DNA from: Coffea arabica
Lineage: Eukaryota > Streptophyta > Magnoliopsida > Gentianales > Rubiaceae
NCBI RefSeq assembly: GCF_036785885.1
Contig: NC_092320.1
Span: forward strand, 13,579,557-13,643,556
Direction of reading: 5' to 3'
Length of the DNA: 64,000 nt
Position 1 is the stretch's first letter. The number at the start of each line of letters is the position of its first letter. The notes under the pieces are model-generated. The model searched no databases. It was not told where the DNA came from and worked only from the letters and a program-made list of their open reading frames with translations. A program made the position numbers and the translations under genes. Of the stretch, positions 1 to 10,860 are shown in pieces.

Positions 1-361
1 ATCACTCAAACAAATGAAAGAAGTACTTAAATAAAAAAAAAAAAAGTGATTTTAAGCATTAGCAAGATTTCAAGTCCACTCAAAATATAGCAAGGGAGTA
101 CCAAGAGCATGCATATAAAATGAATGTCAATTAAACTCATTTAACTCTTACGCAGACAAGAACACGCAACTTTTGTTTGTCAAAGACGACCAAAATAGTT
201 TATCATAATGAATATTATTAGGAATATTTTTAAAGAATAAGATTCGCCAACCAGGTTGCGTCATTTTTCGCCTGCTTGAAGCCAGTAGCAGAAGCAACAT
301 TAATATTCCCCCAAAGCACGAGCATTTATACCAACCAGAATATGAATACATACATACATAC

Positions 362-393
<32 letters not shown>

Positions 394-1212
394 ACGTATA
401 TATTACTACAATTTACATCATTTGAAAATTCGTCCCACCGGAAAGCAATATGGGAGTACTTTTTCCAGATGAGTCAAGCCAAAGAAAGTATGCATTCATC
501 AGGCGAGTGAATACCTTTTAAGAAGATATTTGCGTGAAACTTCAGCTTTTGTCTTCTCAAAGTTTTCTAGTTAAAATATACCTTAATTATGCGTGAAGCA
601 CGCACCATCCAAGAAACCGCATGCAGGATATTATGAATATAATCAGATAGAGATTAGGGAACCAGTAAATTTATAATTAGGTCCAAAGTAGGATAAGAAA
701 GACAAGATTGACCTGATGTTTAATTGTGTGTAAACGTTCGTTTAAAATTCGTAAGTAAAGATTTGCACGATTCATTGAGCGACTAATAGTTTTCGAATTT
801 TATAATCGATCCACCGTTCTTTTTTGCGTGCTTATCATGTGCAAGTAAGGGGCATGTAATAGACAAACATGTATTTTGGATCGATCATTTTTTTGTAAAA
901 CAAGTTTTTTCATGTATAATGGTACAATAATACACAAATAAAAATAATTTTAAAAATATAAAAAATAATTCTAAAAACACAAAAATTAACCTCTAAAACA
1001 CAAAAAATAACGTCAAAAAAAATATCAAAAACACCAAAAATAGCCTTAAAAAACAATCTCATCTACAATAAAAGTTTTTCACCTGCATTGCTACAGTAAA
1101 ATATTTAAAAAAAACAATCCCAAAAGCAGCTAATCCAAGCTTTGAAACCATTAAATTGGATTTAAATGGTAACGTCTGATAATCTATTTATCCTTTGACA
1201 CTTGTTTCTTTT
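1..1212. other. AT-rich spacer without a recognisable gene
   Basis: No open reading frame here has exon-like codon use or similarity to a family I recognise. About 341-403 is a compound microsatellite (TACA, then TA, then TG). About 905-1060 is an A-rich stretch with a loosely repeated unit of the type AAAACACAAAAA, which may be decayed mobile DNA. Nothing else stands out. Confidence 0.6.
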
Positions 1213-1540
1213 AGGGATACCACGAGTATCGATTCTCTTCGCGTCATCCTTGTTAAGCAAATAGAAAGAAGATAAACTAAAATCAGTCAATAGAGGAAGA
1301 GCACTAACGACTAACCTAGAATGCTGTAACTAGTTTCACAAATATTACTTGCATAATTCGAAAGATACCGTTTGCCTCAATAACGATCGAACTCCTCTTA
1401 TTGAACACCAACAAAATACCCTCTTTCCCTTCTAAGGGAGACCATGGCGATCAATTTTCTTCGCGTCCTTCCTCTTAAGCAAGTACAAAGTCAATTAAAA
1501 TCAATCAATAAAAGGAAGAGTCTTCAACCAAAAAGGTATA
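1213..1540. repeat. Diverged direct repeat, two copies about 222 bp apart
   Basis: The stretch near 1213-1312 resembles the one near 1435-1530. Both hold CTTCGCGTC (1237-1245 and 1459-1467), then a TTAAGCAA-type word, an AATCA-rich run and GGAAGAG, in the same order. Similarity continues weakly past each copy (CACAAATAT near 1335 and near 1551). The offset is about 222 bp, so this looks like an old tandem duplication of a non-coding unit. The copies are well diverged. Confidence 0.5.
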
Positions 1541-1571
1541 ATTCATCTCACAAATATCACTTCCATATGTC

Positions 1572-2236
1572 GCCGTTTGGATTAGCTGTTTTTTGGGGTG
1601 TTTTTAAAAAATTTTACTGTAACTAGGGGTGTATTCGAGCCAAGTCGAGTTCGAGTACCGCTATACTCGAGCTCGACTCGGCTATAATATAATTATACTC
1701 GAACTCGAGCTCGAGCTCGATCGAGTCGGAGAATCACAGCTCGAGCTCGAGCTCGATTAAGTCCTTAAAAAGCTCGAGCTCGACTCGATAAGGGTACTCA
1801 CCGGTAATTTTTCAGAATTTATTTACCTATATTAGTAATTTTATAGATAATTTTTTTTAATTTTTTATGTGATACTCGATAGAGCTCGTCGAGCTCTCGA
1901 GTATCAAATTTCTGAGCTCGAGCTCGACTCGATAGCTCTAACGAGCAGCTCGAGATCGAGCTCGATGAAGCGAGTTCGAGCTCGAGCTTCTGATCGAGTA
2001 CACATCGAGCTCGAGTCGAGTAGCTTGAATCAGCTCCACCCCTAACTGTAGCAGAGTTTTTTATAGTATATTTTAGGATATTTAAGAGTAAAAGAGTTTT
2101 TACAATATATTTTGGGATATTTTTTAAACATAAAAAAAATTTAGACTACTTTTAAAAGTATTTTTTAAAGTACGTTTTAAAAATTTTAATAGTATTTTAA
2201 AAAGTAGTTTCTGAAAAACTCTTGAATCCAAACAGA
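1572..2236. mobile_element. MITE with GTTTGGATT ends, interrupted by a hAT element
   Basis: The left end reads GTTTGGATT and the right end AATCCAAAC, an inverted pair. The inner sequence is rich in T and A with a TTTTTACTGTA motif. The intact small MITE at 39187-39358 has the same end words and the same ACTGTAGC motif, so the two appear to be one family. This copy is split by the hAT element at 1624-2044, which sits in the ACTGTAGC motif. I could not define a target-site duplication for the outer element. Confidence 0.55.
1624..2044. mobile_element. Non-autonomous hAT-like element, 421 bp
   Basis: The ends are TAGGGGTG and CACCCCTA, a perfect 8-bp inverted pair. The flanks are ACTGTAAC (1616-1623) and ACTGTAGC (2045-2052), an 8-bp target-site duplication with one mismatch, as expected for hAT. 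The interior is almost entirely built from CTCGAG and GAGCTC words, so it is highly self-complementary and could fold into a long hairpin. It has no coding capacity. The family name is inferred from TIR and TSD form only. Confidence 0.75.
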
Positions 2237-3732
2237 TAATTTTAAAGTTTCTTGACAGCAGTGTAAACGAGTCTAAGCACACCAAACGTCCCAATGTTTG
2301 ATCAAATTTGTTTGATTATTCTATCTAGTTCGAAATTTTGTTCAAATTTGATTTGTTTATCCATTAAACTGAATTTAACAAACTCTTATCGAGTCAAATT
2401 CAAGTAACTTAAATTTTTTACCTATAAATTTTAATTATGTGATAATCGAGCCAAGCATTAATTGAGTTCAAATATTTATCGAACACAAAATGCTCTAAAG
2501 TTTAGTTTGACAAACCAAGTTGGAATCAATTCTTATCGAATTAAACACAATTCAAATATTGAGCAGTTTGAATTGAGCAGCTTGATTTCTCTTTTCAAAA
2601 CTACACGACTACACCTTGATTACGTCTTCTACAAAAGTGAGCGTGGAAGAAAGCGATGTTGTGCCTTGCCTTGACTTATCATTCTCAAGTAAATCCATCC
2701 GACACCAAACCCATCGGGCCTACAATAAATTTGGTAAAGATATATCAAATCCGCTAAACGACGTAACTCAGTTCTTGGTCTTGGCTTGTACATTTGGTCA
2801 GCGGAATCTATGCCTCACGCAAACTAACAAATTAGGCTGGTTGCAAATTCGACGATGATAAATTACATTCTTCACCTAAATCCATTGAAGATTAAACGAT
2901 AAACAAAAAAAATAATAATAAAAAAAAGAGAAGAAGCACAACACCTACAGAAGTAGAGAGAAGAATAGACCTCCAAAAAATAAAAAATAAAAAATAAAAA
3001 GAATATCCACCAGGCATGCACCATTAGCTTCAGAATTTACAAATAACAGAAAATAAAAATCAATTTATTTCATCGCTCAAATGGCATTCTTCACCTAAAA
3101 CAATTGAAAATTCCATGCAGACCAGCAAGATAAAAATGATACTTGCACTCACAAAAAGAAAGAACATGCATTATCATCTGCCACGCAAACTTCGCATTTT
3201 ACCAACAATGAAAACAAATTATGTTGCACATGAAAATTACTTTTTTTTTTTTTTGAAATTTTCTTAGCTTTATAAAGGTAACTTGATTATTAATATATTG
3301 GGTTTTTTACCTCCCTAAAAAATCTTTTTCTTTGTCAACCGAGTCGTTTATTTACTAGTGTAAAACTTTTGAAAACCAAATAGATATTATTAAAAAAAAT
3401 CTAGACTATGATGATTGTAAATTTAAATAACTAATTAGACACTTAGAAAATTGTTATTTAAATTTGTTAAATTTCGGATTAATTTGAGCTTGTCTGAGAT
3501 AGTGCATTAAATATTCACAAGACAATTATTGCATTAGATCCCATAATCCTTCAGGTGGGACTTTAAATTAGTTCCCACAAAAAAATTATTCAATTTTGAA
3601 TTCAAACTCTAAAACGTCCGATCATTAATAATATTCCCCTTTGACATTTTCAATACCCAAAATAATATAAATATTTATATAGCAAAGAGAAAGTCACAAC
3701 AGATAGATTTTGAATTTTGTATCAATTTTGAC
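2237..3732. other. AT-rich spacer, no gene seen
   Basis: I see no gene. About 2285-2600 has repeated words (TCGAGCCAAG, TTATCGAA, TTCAAAT) similar in style to the element at 27994-28323 and may be a decayed hAT-like copy without clear ends. About 2960-3000 and 3241-3254 are simple A- or T-rich runs. Short open frames here have no exon-like features. Confidence 0.5.
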
Positions 3733-3915
3733 TAGGGGTGGGCAAAATTATCCGCTAACCCGAAAACCCGTCACATCTGATCCAATCCGATCTGATTTGA
3801 AAATTAGGATATCCGATTTTTATTATTTGATCGGGTCAAAAGAGAGTCGAGTACCCGCTAAGATGCAGGGCGGGTTAGGGTCACATAATTAAAAACTCAC
3901 GGGTACCCGATCCGC
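3733..3915. mobile_element. hAT-like element, left end only
   Basis: It starts TAGGGGTGGGCAAA, the classic left end of plant hAT-type MITEs whose interior is made of repeated ACCCG / GATCCGA words, as seen here to about 3915. The matching right end (a CCACCCCTA-type word) was not found before the retroposed copia fragment at 4033 or beyond it. The element is therefore truncated, or its other end has decayed. Confidence 0.5.
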
Positions 3916-4032
3916 CACGCATATATATTTTTTATTTTTATTTTTATACACACACTATAAAATAATAATTTAGAACTAAATAAGTAATTTTATTGAACAA
4001 ATTGTATTACAAATATGAGAGATTATAGTTTA

Positions 4033-4932
4033 TTTTTTTTTTTGACAAACGATACCAATTGTATATATATTAACACTTGAAATTACAAGAGTTAATTACA
4101 AAACGGGGTAACTAAATATCTAGTCACCGTATTATGAGTGACCAACTAGTATTTATAGGAGTACAAACCTAACCAACTATTTACAAGAATACCCTTACTA
4201 ACTTATTATCTACAAGACTACTGATATTCTCCTAACACTCTCCCTCAAGTTGGAGCATATATATCATAAGCATCCAACTTGTCACAAATGTATTTTACCT
4301 TAGAGCCCCCTAAACTCTTGGTAAACAAATCAGCCAATTGATCTACAGACGGTACATGAGATGTCTTGATGACTCCGTCAAGCAATTTCTCTCGAATGAA
4401 GTGACAATCAACTTCAATATGTTTTGTCCTTTCATGAAACACTGGGTTAGACGCAATATGGACAGCCGCCTGATTATCACACACTAAATTCATAGGCTGT
4501 TTATGCTCAAACCCAAGTTCAAGTAACATGCTCTTCAACCAAACCAATTCACACACAGTGTGAGCCATAGCGCGGTATTCAGATTCTACACTTGATCTGG
4601 ATACAACTGTTTGCTTCTTACTCTTCCACGACACTAAATTACCACCAACAAACAAACAATATCCTATGGTCGATCTTCGATCTGAGACAGAACCAACCCA
4701 ATCTGCATCACTATATCCTTCAATATCAGTGTGTCCATGATTTTGATACAACAACCATTTTCCAGGATTATTCTTAAGATACCTGAGAATCCGTACAACA
4801 GCATCCCAATGACTGGTACGAGGGATATCAAGAAATTGACTCACAACACTCACTGCAAACGAAATGTCAGGTCTCGTTACAGTGAGATAATTTAATTTAC
4901 CCACAAGTCTTCGATATTGCTTAGGATCATCG
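4033..4932 (-). mobile_element. Ty1-copia 3' fragment with LTR part and poly(A) tail (retroposed copy)
   Basis: On the minus strand the fragment opens inside the reverse transcriptase/RNase H junction (DDPKQYRRLVGKLNYL), runs through a copia RNase H domain (YSDADWVGS, SRSSVESEYRA, DNQAAVHIASNPVFHERTKH) and stops near 4245. A polypurine tract (GAGGGAGAG) follows, then an LTR start TGTTAGGAG at 4237. The LTR holds a TATAAAT at 4157-4151, but after about 190 bp it ends in a pure run of 11 A (T at 4033-4043) instead of its U5 region. The element thus ends where a polyadenylated transcript would. Nothing upstream of RNase H is present, so it cannot move. A reading as a decayed full element is less likely because of the tail. 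Confidence 0.8.
4245..4932 (-). pseudogene. copia polyprotein fragment (RNase H end)
   Basis: This is the coding part of the retroposed copia piece. It has about 229 uninterrupted codons covering the end of the reverse transcriptase and the whole RNase H domain with its conserved D, E and D residues. Gag, protease, integrase and most of the reverse transcriptase are missing. The frame is intact, so the insertion may be fairly young. It has no promoter of its own in sense orientation and is not a host gene. Confidence 0.8.
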
Positions 4933-4940
4933 TTTTAATT

Positions 4941-5060
4941 AATTTTTTTTTGGGAGAGAAATTCTAGTATTCTATTCTCCCCCGTTGTTCCGGGCCACTT
5001 AAAACCTTTGGCCTTGTTGGCTAATCAATCCTCTATCTCAAAATAAATAAATAAATAAAT
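4941..5060 (-). mobile_element. Possible small retroposon with A tail
   Basis: Read on the minus strand, a 90-bp non-coding sequence (GGCCCGGAACAACGGGGGAG and following) ends in a run of 10 A (T at 4941-4950). On the other side it is bordered by a (TAAA)n microsatellite at about 5042-5067. This resembles a short SINE-type insertion, but A and B boxes and a target-site duplication were not found. It directly adjoins the copia fragment. Confidence 0.3.
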
Positions 5061-5650
5061 AAATAAAAATCCCTATATCTCTATGTCAAGTATAATAATT
5101 CTAACCTAATTCACCAGACCAAAATTAATAAGTAAATAAATTAAAAGATATTTTCCCGTAAGGTCAACGACATATTTTCCCCATTTGATCAACCAAAAAA
5201 AATTAGTACTTCGATTGTACTGAGTGAGTAATATCCCTCTTTGAATGAGTAATTATTGAATTTTGATTTAATAACCGCATAAGAGAGTAAATTTCTCTTT
5301 GAACGGTAGGTCAGGGATTTGAACCCCCACTGCAATGCAAATCAAGTTTCAAAGCAAGACTATAAAGATGTTGATGGGGGAATTCGCGCACCATAAGCCC
5401 TAATTCATGAAGTGATCAAGGAGCAGATACTTTTCTGATTTGGCGTCGTCTAATTCTTTTAGGGTGCGTCTAATAAAATTAAAATATAAAAATTAGAATT
5501 ATAGAGATGTTATGGTTACCTAAAAAAAAAGTAATTTTCCACTTTTTTATCAACGCACAAATAAAATAAGATAAAATAAAATAGGCAACACGAAGATAAA
5601 AAATCTATGGCAACACGTTGTTTGCTGCACTCGTAAAAATTCGCCGCCCA
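5061..5650. other. Spacer upstream of the HHP gene
   Basis: No gene is seen. On the minus strand, about 5315-5330 contains GGGGGTTCAAATCC, which matches an RNA polymerase III B box, but I found no A box or folding tRNA, so a tRNA gene is not called; an old SINE is possible. The rest is AT-rich, with A-rich runs near 5560. Confidence 0.4.
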
Positions 5651-5653
5651 TCA

Positions 5654-5661
5654 TATAAATA
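5654..5661 (+). promoter_or_regulatory. TATA box of the HHP gene
   Basis: TATAAATA lies 122 bp upstream of the HHP start codon, followed by a CT-rich leader. The position fits a leader of roughly 95 bases. It is the best TATA match upstream of the gene. Confidence 0.55.
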
Positions 5662-5782
5662 CTCCTATGTCCATTTCTCTCCACTTCTCTTTATACAGAG
5701 AGAGAAAAGTATAGCCACCTGAGATTTCCGGCGACCACCTCGCCGGAAAAAGCAAAAGAAGGCAATCAGTATTCGGGCGAAG

Positions 5783-7992
5783 ATGAAGCAGAGGACCAGG
5801 ACAACCGGAAATGCTGATGCTAGTGCTCATGGAGTTGAATCGGTCCATTCGGACCGGAACAACAAAAGAGCAACAAAGAAGATGAAATTCCAGCAAAAAT
5901 TGTTGAAATTCGAGTCCTTACCTGATTACATGCAGGATAATGAATTCATCAGAGACCATTACCGCTGCGAGTGGCCGTTAAAATACGTCGTTTTGAGCGT
6001 CTTCTCCGTCCACAATGAAACTCTGAATATCTGGACGTGAGTTTTCGTTTTTCTAATTTTTTTTCCCAATGTAACTGATCGCCCATTTTCATTGAAAAAA
6101 TTCAAGTTTTGCAGCTCAGGTTTAAGCTAGTTGAATTTGGTGCTTCTTTTTTTTTTTTTTCTTAGCTAGCAGAGCATTTGGTAATGTGGTTTTTTTTTCT
6201 CAGGCATTTGGTTGGTTTCGCGATATTCTTGTGCTTGACGGCGGTGAGCTTGACGGAAAAAGCGACGGTGGAGAATTTGGTCGGAAGATTCTTCAGGTGA
6301 GGACATTTTCGTCATTTTGTTGTTTCTTTTAAGCTATTCATCCTTTCCCGTACTAGAATTTTCTCCTGGAATATGAACTATTTTGATAAGGTTATTAAAC
6401 TGAATTAGTAGGCCGGGGACTGATGGACCGTTGATGATGAAGATGAACAAGAAAACCAACGGCTCTGATGCTTTTTTCCTAGTAAGTCTCCTCTTATAAA
6501 TTTTGCAAAGTCACTAAAATTCAACGGACAGCACGGTACTACGGTAGTGGGGAATGGGACCCAACAAATTACAGGACATTTGGCCCATAATTTGGGGAAT
6601 CTTGTGACCGAGTCCCGCGCCCATGTGATCTTGTGATTTGCTATGTCGATTTTTTGTTTTTTTTTTTGAAACATAGAGTCGATTTTTTCAATCATGGTGT
6701 CTTATTACGCAAACTGGTTGCAACTAATAAGAGGGTTCGTAAGGTTCTAATTGATTGAAAAAAATGGTGATAGTAGAAAAGAAAACGAAATAAAGTAGAT
6801 GAGTTTGTTGCTAAAAGAGCATGACAAAATTGCAATCTACTACGAGTATAGTAGAAGTAGCTTTTTCCTGTTCTAGAGGACCCGATTCTGCTTATCTACA
6901 TTTTGATTTTGTTGCTAGTTTGACTTGCACATGTTGGTTTCCTAGCAAAGGGCTGTCGAGCAAGTAGGCTGGAAATCACGTAGACTCGTAGATCTAATAA
7001 AATTAATGGCAAAATTAGATGAAATGGTCTAAAATTTATATTTTTGATAATTTAATGGATAAAAACATATTACTAATGGTCAAGTGGCCAAATCTTGACT
7101 ATTGAAGAAGTCTAGTGATTACCTGGATAATTTGCTGGTCTAATATGGATGTTAAAGAGGAGAAAATGACTTCGTAGACTTGTAGGTCATTTTTTTTTTG
7201 AAAAAAGACTTGTAGGTCATGAAGATTGGAGGAAAAAACATTAGAGTCAAATAACTTGCTCTGGTGGATGGCACACTAATACATCTGACCTAATTTACTT
7301 GATATATTTGATTGCAGGAATCATATCTAAGGCACATTCCTAAACCATCAATCTTACATGTGAATGGAGATTCTGATGTTATCCCCAAATGGCCTTGGTT
7401 TGTGTTCTTAGGAGGGGCTATGTGCTGCATGGTATGTAGCTCTCTTGCCCATCTATTTGCTTGCCACTCCAGACGTTTCTATCTCTTCTTCTGGCGCCTT
7501 GATTATGCTGGCATTTCCTTGATGATAATCTGCTCCTTCTTTGCCCCTATATACTATGCTTTCTCATGTCACCCGTATTGGCGTCTTTTTTACCTGGCCT
7601 CAATTACTGGCTTTGGTAGCCTTGCCGTGGTCACCCTCTTTGCCCCTGCTCTATCCTCTGGTCGTTTCCGTTCCTTCAGGGCAAACATTTTCCTCGCCAT
7701 GGGTTTCTCAGGAGTAATACCAGCAGCACATGCCGTCATTCTTTATTGGCATAACAGCCCACACATACTAGTAGCTCTTGGATACGAGATTGTAATGGGC
7801 TTTCTATATGCTGCTGGAGCAGGATTTTACACGAGTAGGATACCGGAGAGATGGAGACCAGGTGCATTTGATATTGTGGGGCAGAGCCACCAAATCTTCC
7901 ATGTGTTGGTTGTTGTTGCTGCTCTTGCCCATAGCGCTGCCACTCTTGTAATAATGGATTTGCGCGGAGGGTTACCAGCCTGTGATGGTTGA
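5783..7992 (+). CDS. HHP4: Heptahelical transmembrane protein (PAQR/adiponectin-receptor family), HHP4/5 type
   Basis: Four exons: 5783-6036, 6204-6296, 6412-6481 and 7318-7992, giving 363 residues. All introns are GT-AG and the frame closes. The N-terminal part is basic and ends in the family signature [11 protein letters not shown] (about 78-88). Seven hydrophobic segments follow, starting at about residue 86. Likely zinc-site residues are seen: SSLAH after segment 2, LDYAG before segment 3 and SHQIFHV at the start of segment 7. The block from [11 protein letters not shown] to IPERW resembles Arabidopsis HHP4/HHP5 more than HHP1-3. The family consists of plant homologues of animal adiponectin/progestin receptors with an internal N-terminus; in plants it is linked to sterol, ABA and stress signalling. 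Ligand and function here are not shown. Exon 3 is short and least conserved, so its borders are least certain. Confidence 0.9.
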
Positions 7993-8290
7993 AGCGTATG
8001 GTTAGCTAGATGCAGCAGGGCTGTGATCTTCGAATGGATTTTATATATGCATTCTTTTCACGGTTCACGCCTTCATGAAAGATACGATGAGGTGAATGCT
8101 GTTGCAGCTTTTGTTTTAAGGTGGTGGTCGTGGGTGTAAGAGTAAGATTAGAACCATATATTCTATTGGATTGTACCATTGATCCTTGTTGAAGAGGATT
8201 CACATCTGGTCTGGAGGAGGCTTCTTGTAAGTGTAAGACCTTCATTTCTTTTTTCCCCTTTCCTTTGAAGGGGACATAGGTCAGTCAATA
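7993..8290 (+). other. Probable 3' untranslated region of the HHP gene
   Basis: Sequence following the stop codon. It contains no frame with family similarity. A poly(A) site cannot be fixed by eye. Confidence 0.4.
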
Positions 8291-10860
8291 TAGGATTTTA
8301 ATGACAATTGTCTTACAATAAGGTGGACCATATTGGAAATCAACCCGAATCAAAAGGTGCCATCATTCAATTATACGACTCCAGCCATCAAAAGGTGGTG
8401 CAAAAGGATGGAAATTATGACAAGCTATACAAAAATATGAGCCAGCAGTACAATGTTTTAAATGTGGGCTCTCATTAATTTATCACTACTGAAATCATCT
8501 AGTGCCAATCTCCCAATTCCTTCTCATTACTGCGCTCTCAAAAAATTTTCCATCTCTTCTTTAACAGTTGAACTTACTACTATCCTCTGTGAACTCGTAA
8601 AGCAGAGGTACAACAGATTTGGATCTATTAATTGCCAGAAGATAAACTTTCCAAACGGAATCGCAGATGAATTAAACCTATTGTCGACTTCAAAAGATTC
8701 CCGTTACTAACAATCCACTCCGCTTCATTTTGCCATGCAAGTAGTTATGGATAAAGAGAAGCCAAGTTCACTTGCTACAATGAAGACGAGAAGGAAAGAA
8801 TTAAGTAGGAAACAATTGCAGACAGCAAACCTGCCTTTTATTTATGCAAATTTTCAATAAAGATCACAACAAATCTTTTGAACATCCCCGTTAGATATTC
8901 TATGTGGTTCGAGCAAGGAGGAAACTGGCGGAGTTGAACTGTCTTCTTGTCTGCAAACACAACGAGAAATAAAGGCCTGCCTAGGGGTTTTGTAGCCTCG
9001 GGATGACTTCGATGCTTGAGTTAGTGATTAGGAGTTTATATGGACGAGAAAGCAGATGAGACTACTGTGTTACCTTTGATTATGGATAATGGGAGGTGTT
9101 TATAATTCCAAGTATTAGTACAGATTTTGAGAAATCACGGTGAATTGATTGATAGCCATAGGGGAATATTAGGTCGGCTCCTAAGCACGCGATTGTTGAC
9201 CACCATAGCCTACATTTGGCATTTCTAAGAAGGTTATGCTGCCTATCGCATATATTTCTTACCCTTCCATTTGGTCCTCTTCCCAAAATTATGCTCACAG
9301 GAATGTCTCAATTCCGACAGCAATCGTAAACGAAAATACGAGCCTGCATCAATTGTTCGTTTTTCAAACCTTCGAATTTTACTTTTCAGTATTCCGTGGC
9401 TAGGGCTGACAGCCAAGAACTGATCAGTTTCTAATTTTTCATTTTAAATTAGATGAGAGATTTTATAATCCTGTTTACGAAGGGTAGGATGTCGAGTGAT
9501 TTTGTTTCAGTTTAACTGGTACAGAGGAAAGAAACAAGCATACTTCCGGAGGACAGAGACCCTCTTACCCAAAGTCCAGGATTTCCAACTGTGCAGGTGT
9601 GTTGTTGCCCTTTCTTGAAATTTAAGCATGAAACGAAAAGAAAACCGTGCAAGCCCCCAAAGTGAAATTTGTTACACCACTTTCCAGCAGATCACTATAA
9701 CAAAATCTTGAAATTTTCTGAAATGGCTCCTTTTGGTTGCACTTTTCCCAGGTATTGCTGTCGACCTACATCATTACTATAAAAGGTGTACACAATGTAT
9801 GATGCTTTTAAAAGTTAGCCATCAGGAAGAACAGTTATTAGACAGCTGCAGATATCAATTACAAGCTGCACCTCTACCTAATCGACCTTAATCAAACCGC
9901 TGAGATATCTATCAATTCAGATAATAGCGTTTCACAATTCACGTAAGATGATATTTAGCGAAGTAATATTATCGTTGTCTAAGAATACAGAACATAATGA
10001 TATTGATCCTGTTGCATCTCTACTTTGGAACATACAAACTTCAGATCCATTTTGATCTTCTGATCGACAACATGAATAAATTAGTGGGTTTGTTACTTTA
10101 GCGATCATTATGTTACCTACCATATTGTTCATACTCAATAGCAAATTTAACGAAGCATATTTGCATACCAATGAATAGCAGAGCTCAACCTCGCCCCGAA
10201 AAGAGAATGGTGTATATAAAAGCCCAGACTGCAAAAAAAAACTTATTCATGATCCTTTAAGTTTCAAGATGCCATACAGACTTAGCAGCCTAATATGTTG
10301 AGCCTTTCAAGTCTGTGACTGCTGATATCTTCGGCTAGCCTAATTATCAAGTAATTGGAACCAAAGCCAAAAATCCTTAAATTACAACAAAGCGCAACTG
10401 GGATGAGAAACTATGACACCCTGGCAGATCTACATTGCACTTCACGGTCATCATTTGTAGAACGCCTGAAGATGCAAAACTCCTACAAGGTCTTGCTTGG
10501 TTAGTAAAGAACCAACAAAATTGAATTCCAGAAGAGAACGAAACAAGTTAAACCCAAAAGTGCCGTCCTCCATCAAAATCTGTTGCTCCCTCGGTTAATT
10601 GGCAATACAACTTACTGATTTCAAGGTAGATAATGCTGATTTGTACAACATATCAATCTGTTCTCAAAGTGCATCATCAGCCAACTCATATTTGGTACCT
10701 TAGCAGCTATAATGGTCCTTCCCAAAGGATAGAATCTCAGCTATAAAACTTCATGACTTTCTCACATATACCAAGTCTCACTAGTTGCTCTTGGCGCTGT
10801 GGCATTTCCGACGACTTGGCTCTAAGACTGTTCAGTTCTATCAAAAGTTAATAGACTTTC
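8291..10860. other. Spacer between two converging genes (HHP and the CLU gene)
   Basis: The HHP gene (+) and the CLU gene (-) both end into this stretch, so it should hold their 3' untranslated regions and terminators; part of about 10400-10860 is probably the CLU 3' end. No exon series, RNA gene or mobile element with clear ends was recognised. The short open frames show no family features. Confidence 0.5.

Noticed and set aside
5300-5345. tRNA-like B box (GGGGGTTCAAATCC on the minus strand)
   Set aside because: No A box at the right distance, no acceptor or anticodon stem, and no flanking duplication, so neither a tRNA gene nor a sure SINE.
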